Shown: piece after piece, positions 59,791 to 64,000 of the stretch
Numbering within the stretch: position 1 is the first letter of the stretch
How the letters are laid out: every line of letters begins with the position of its first letter
NCBI RefSeq assembly: GCF_949628265.1
Contig: NC_088788.1
Location: 11,842,001-11,906,000 of the forward strand
Origin: Cloeon dipterum
Taxonomy: Eukaryota; Arthropoda; Insecta; Ephemeroptera; Baetidae
Length of the DNA: 64,000 nt
Direction: 5' to 3'
Program-made: the position numbers and the translations under genes
Notes under the pieces: model-generated
The model's database searches: none
What the model was told of the DNA's origin: nothing
What the model saw: only the letters and a program-made list of their open reading frames with translations

Positions 59791-62700
59791 ATGGCGATCG
59801 TTTGTGACAACACGAACAAATGTGCCAAAGCAGGGCTCATTTTCTTCAACCTCATCTTTTGGGTAAGTTCCAAAAGCGTGCTTGTATCGTAAAATATAGT
59901 GACTTTCCGCCCCGGCGTCGGTCATTATTCATTACGACCGCGCGGCAAGCCACTCTCTGCAGTGGCTTGCCTCAGCCTCTTTTGTTCCACGAAATAACTT
60001 GATGGCAGCAGGAAAAAATTTGGGCCCATATGTTACTTTCACTTGCAAACTGTTTTCCTCCTTTCTTTTAAAAGCGGCGCATTTTCAGATTGCCTGAAAT
60101 AAAATATCTCAATTTGTGAGAGAGAGGAAAAGGTTTATATATATTTCCATTAAGTGAGGTACTTAAATTGAGCAGCAGAGCTTTCCTGCAAAAAATTAAC
60201 ACTGTATATGCAGCAATGTACAACGTCAGTCACGAAGAGCGATTAAAATGCACTTTTCTGCAGAGTGTGATTAAAAAAAAGTGACGGATTTTATGAATGT
60301 CGTCCTTCCCGACAAGAAAACACTTTCTTACAAAATTGAAAAGCTTTTTGAGTTCAATTTACTTGCAAAAGATATAATGAGAGAAAAGTTTTGCTGCTTG
60401 CATTGCAAAATTAATTGGAAGAAAATGTTCTACAAGCTGTCGAGAAAATGAATTCCCTTTGGATTCAAAGTTAAAAATGCAAAAAAGACTAGCAAACTGC
60501 GAAAACGCAGGACATTTAATATTGAAAAAAATAAGGAATAGCTGGCCAGTGCTCTTCAAAATTTATTTATCCTATTCTTAGTCAACAGCGCAGAGTGAAA
60601 CAATAATTTATTTTTCATTTTTAATGTAAAAAATCTTTGTTATATTTTTGTTATTAAAATATTTCATTGAAGAGGGTTTGCAGTAGGTAGTCATTTTAAA
60701 ATCAATAGAATTAAATTTCCCCCAGCCTGTGTTTTTATCCTTTTTTCTTTTCTTTTTAAGTATTGGGTTATGTTAAGTTTTTAGGAGACGTAATATGTTC
60801 AAAAGATTTTGTCAGATTTGCTGTATTTATTTGCTCAGCATTGAGTTCTGTCAATTTTATCTGATGGCTGGTAGTTTTAGAATCCTTTGTAAATTAAAAT
60901 TAATTTTATGGATTTTGTTTTGCATGTATAGTTCATAAAAATAATAAATTGTTTCTCTTCATTTATATCACTTTTTCATTCAGCACCAAGGTGTAGAGCC
61001 ATTTAGAATATTTCCTTTTAAAGAAAATCCTTTCCTTCGTACTTGATTCCAGGCGTCAGGTGCCGCCCTTATCCTCCTGGGAGCATCGATGTTGCTGGAC
61101 CAGGGCCAGGCAGTGTTGCTTACGGCCGTGGCCTCACCGGGAATGCCGCCGCTGCTGCTGGTGGCCTTCGGGCTGGTCGGCCTGGGCAGCGTGGTACTCG
61201 TGGTCGGCATCCTTGGCTGCTTCGCCGGCCTCGTCGAGCAGCTGAACAAATGCCTGCTCGGCACTTACTTCACCTTCCTGTTCCTCGTGTTCGCGGCCGA
61301 AGTGTCCCTGGTGGTGGCAACTCTCCTGTTCCGCGAGCAGACCATCTCCGGCCTCGAGTCCCGTCTGCGCGACCGTCTGCACAACCAGTTCAACCGCACT
61401 GGACACGAACACTTCTCGGACGCTTATAACTTTGCACAGTACAAGGTACGCACACTAAAATTATCTTTCCAGAGCAGGCCAAAAATAAAAATAAAATAGT
61501 TTTTTTTGCTAAATATTTTTGCAAGATATTATGTGTTCGTCTGATTTTGGTTTCCGTGGTATAACTATTTTGAGCTTTTTTCAATTTGAAATTAAATTTG
61601 AGGGAGATTTAAGGAGAGAGGTGCTTTCAGATCCTTCAGTATGTACTACATTCAAAGAATTATTTTTCCAAAAGTTAGAATAATTTTTGAGGTAATATTT
61701 TGAAATCAGCAATGCCATGTTTGCGCAAGAAAGTGATAATAATTGACCAGATGAAAGGCCTGAATTGATAAGAAATACAAACCTGGGCACATATTTTTTT
61801 CTTTTATTTGCTGACGGTGCTGTTTCAGCATTAATAATTCTCCGCTTGAGGGTTTTAAAAGTAATGGCCCACTGGCTTGCCAAAAAATAAACACTTTTAC
61901 GAAGAGCACGAACAAGGACGTCTCTTAGATGGTGTCGTTTTAGGATTGAATAGCCCAGAAAACGTTAGGAATTTTCCTCATTTCGTGGTTTCGACGCCTG
62001 AAAGTTTTACAGGCAACGTGCTTGGCAAGGCTGTGCACCCGGTTGCATAAGTATCCCATAAAAATGTCGTACAAACTTTTTATGGCGACCCGTAATTTCA
62101 ATAAACACCGTTCAGATTCCACGTTCTTACACCAAATTGCTGAGGAGCATACTTTGAAATTTTAAACTGTTAGCTTCACGCTTCATAAACTTAAAACCTA
62201 TTATTTTTGTTTCGGTTTTACGATTTCATTATATTTTTTTAGCATTTGATCATAAGCGGCATTTATGGACTAACAAAAAGAGCGAAATCATTACAATATA
62301 CTAAAGCATATGACGCAAACAAAAAATGTGCACAAAAATCTACAATTTCCTTAAAAATCACTAATATTTCTCTGCAACTGTCAATATTTTCGTCAGGAAA
62401 AATTAGAAATTTTTTAATTGAATATCTTTTACCTTTAGCATTGAATTTATTGTTCTCACAATCAAAAAATGGTAATTTATGTCAAAAGTACAGGAAAGAA
62501 ATAAATTAACAATTTCCCATGTTTGCCAAATTTTCGTCCCAAAAGAAAATTTAAATGCACCAAAAATAAAACTATATCGCCCTTTTTATCTCAGAGAAAG
62601 CTTATTTTAGCGGGAAACCCGACTAATTTAGTCTAAAACATTGTCTAAAAACTATCCTTTTGATGCGTTTTACTTTGCCAAAAGTAAATAAATTTGATAA

Positions 62701-63805
62701 AGTCAAATCTAAGAAATTTATAAAAAAATCGATCTCAACAAACGGCGCATTTTTTCTCGCAGTTCGAGTGCTGCGGCGCGACCAAGGTGCAGGACTATGA
62801 GCTGTGGGCCAAGATGCAGCAGCCAGACAACGGACAGAACGGACCCCGCGTGCCAATCACGTGCTGCATGGTGCAGAAGACGACCACGCCGGACGCTAGC
62901 ATGCACGGAATGCTGATGGGCATCGACATCGACGAGTGGCGCACCGCGCGGCCCGTCAGGAGCGACCTGTGCCAGAGCCAGGGAGTTAGCGAGGCACGCC
63001 ACGAGCGAGGATGTCTGCAGCCGCTCGAGGACTGGTTCAAGGACAAGAGCCTGCTCGTGCTGGCCGTCGGACTGGCAGCCAGCCTCCTTCAGGTGAGACC
63101 TGATTTTTTTATTTGTTAGAAACAAAACGTTCATCTACTCGAGGTTGATTGCGTTCTTTATAGGAAAAAGAATTCGTAACACCAAAATGCTATATTTCAA
63201 CCCCTTAAAAACTGCTGGAATTTTGTATTCTATTTAAATTAATATTGTTTTAATTTTGAAATAATTTGGGGTGTTAATTTTAGCCTGAACGTTTGGATAA
63301 TTTAAATTATTTTTAAGCCTTGACGAGGAAGCATGCTTTTTAAGACATTTATTTTATATTTTAAATGTTTAAGGGGTTGGGGTAAGCACCCCTAAATGAT
63401 TCAGCTGATCAGGGGAGATTGAGATGAGTCTAACGGTATGCAGTTTTAGCAATTCTGGTGATTAGAACCCGAGATTTGGAGTTGACACTATTTTCTAATC
63501 ACAGAAGAGTTGAAAAATTCGTGATTTTTTAGAGTTTCGAAGCGTGTCGTTTCTCGAAAATGAAAAATAACACCACTCTGAAATTTTCACACAAGGTTCA
63601 AGTCATTTTACTTCACGGAATACGGTGCACTAAATACGCCGGAACTGCTTGAGTTAATTAAAAATATCTGAAATCAACAAGAGATGTTTTTCATTTTCCA
63701 GTCATGATTAAATTTTTATATTTTTTCTTAACGCGTGATACGCACGTGTTTCAGATCCTGGGCATGGCTTACACAGCGTGTCTCTGCAAGGTGGCAGGAA
63801 AGTAA
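59791..63805 (+). CDS. Tetraspanin with six-cysteine large loop
   Basis: Exons 59791-59862, 61053-61445, 62763-63092 and 63755-63805 join in phase 0 into 281 residues. Four membrane segments: about 14-36, 55-80 (PPLLLVAFGLVGLGSVVLVV), 94-116 (YFTFLFLVFAAEVSLVV) and 247-275. Between the second and third is GCFAGLVEQLNKCLLGTY, the usual small inner loop. The large loop has CCG (158-160), TCC, DLC and RGC, six cysteines in all, so it is not of the TspanC8 class and not closely related to the tetraspanin at 18-23 kb. The loop is long and Met/Gln-rich. Tetraspanins organise membrane partner proteins; the partner is unknown. The coding exons are much GC-richer than the introns. Confidence 0.88.
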
Positions 63806-64000
63806 AGAAACATACATCAAAACATCGCCAAAGAAAATGAAAAGAATGGAATGTACGTTTCGCGCGGTACATTCGACATCACTCTACATGTTCAAGATGA
63901 GGAACCAGTCCTATTAATTTTAATGTAATTCTCGATGCCAAAATATTGATCCTGTCCTTTACACTTAGTTGATTCAGCCTTCTTGGGAGTAATTAGGTTG
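63806..64000 (+). other. 3' flank of tetraspanin 2
   Basis: Probable 3' UTR. No AATAAA is seen before the window ends. Confidence 0.5.

Overview
This window is nuclear DNA of an arthropod, most likely an insect. The genes are split by GT-AG introns, many of them short and AT-rich; exons are GC-richer than the flanking DNA; there are metazoan-only families (DRAK-type kinase, tetraspanins, a GH38 lysosomal mannosidase); and there is a Gly/Tyr/Ser/Trp-repeat secreted protein of cuticle type. There is no bacterial, phage or CRISPR content. I assembled exons by hand from splice consensus, reading phase and family knowledge. There is no transcript evidence. I cannot name the species.

Layout. 1-6.5 kb: 3' part of a DRAK/STK17-like kinase (+). 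10.2-11.3 kb: small repeat-rich secreted protein (+). 13.2-14.5 kb: SERHL/kraken-like alpha/beta hydrolase that has lost its nucleophile (+). 14.5-17.9 kb: AT-rich intergenic DNA. 17.96-22.98 kb: TspanC8-class tetraspanin (-) with a pair of mutually exclusive exons. 25.7-27.35 kb: Rim2/SLC25A33-36 mitochondrial carrier (-). 29.96-36.24 kb: glutamate dehydrogenase (+). 36.5-38.56 kb: VPS4-like AAA ATPase without an evident MIT domain (-), divergent from mitochondrial transcription factor B2 (+, 39.3-41.46 kb). 42.4-47.65 kb: three small secreted or membrane proteins of unknown function, two of them clear tandem paralogues. 47.8-51.2 kb: ASPG-type asparaginase with ankyrin repeats (-). 52.6-57.8 kb: lysosomal alpha-mannosidase (+). 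59.8-63.8 kb: second tetraspanin (+).

The genes are mostly unrelated housekeeping neighbours, as expected for an animal chromosome. Three nuclear-encoded mitochondrial functions lie within 16 kb (pyrimidine nucleotide carrier, GDH, mtTFB2), but nothing shows co-regulation. Two dispersed repeat families lie outside the coding exons: one with imperfect terminal inverted repeats (about 8.2-8.8, 19.25 and 24.1 kb) and one of about 450 bp (12.3-12.7 and 28.9-29.4 kb). The most interesting items are the 111-nt alternative exon pair separated by only 31 nt, the MIT-less VPS4 relative with a GC-AG intron, the hydrolase pseudoenzyme, and the cluster of secreted proteins with a shared hydrophobic core.
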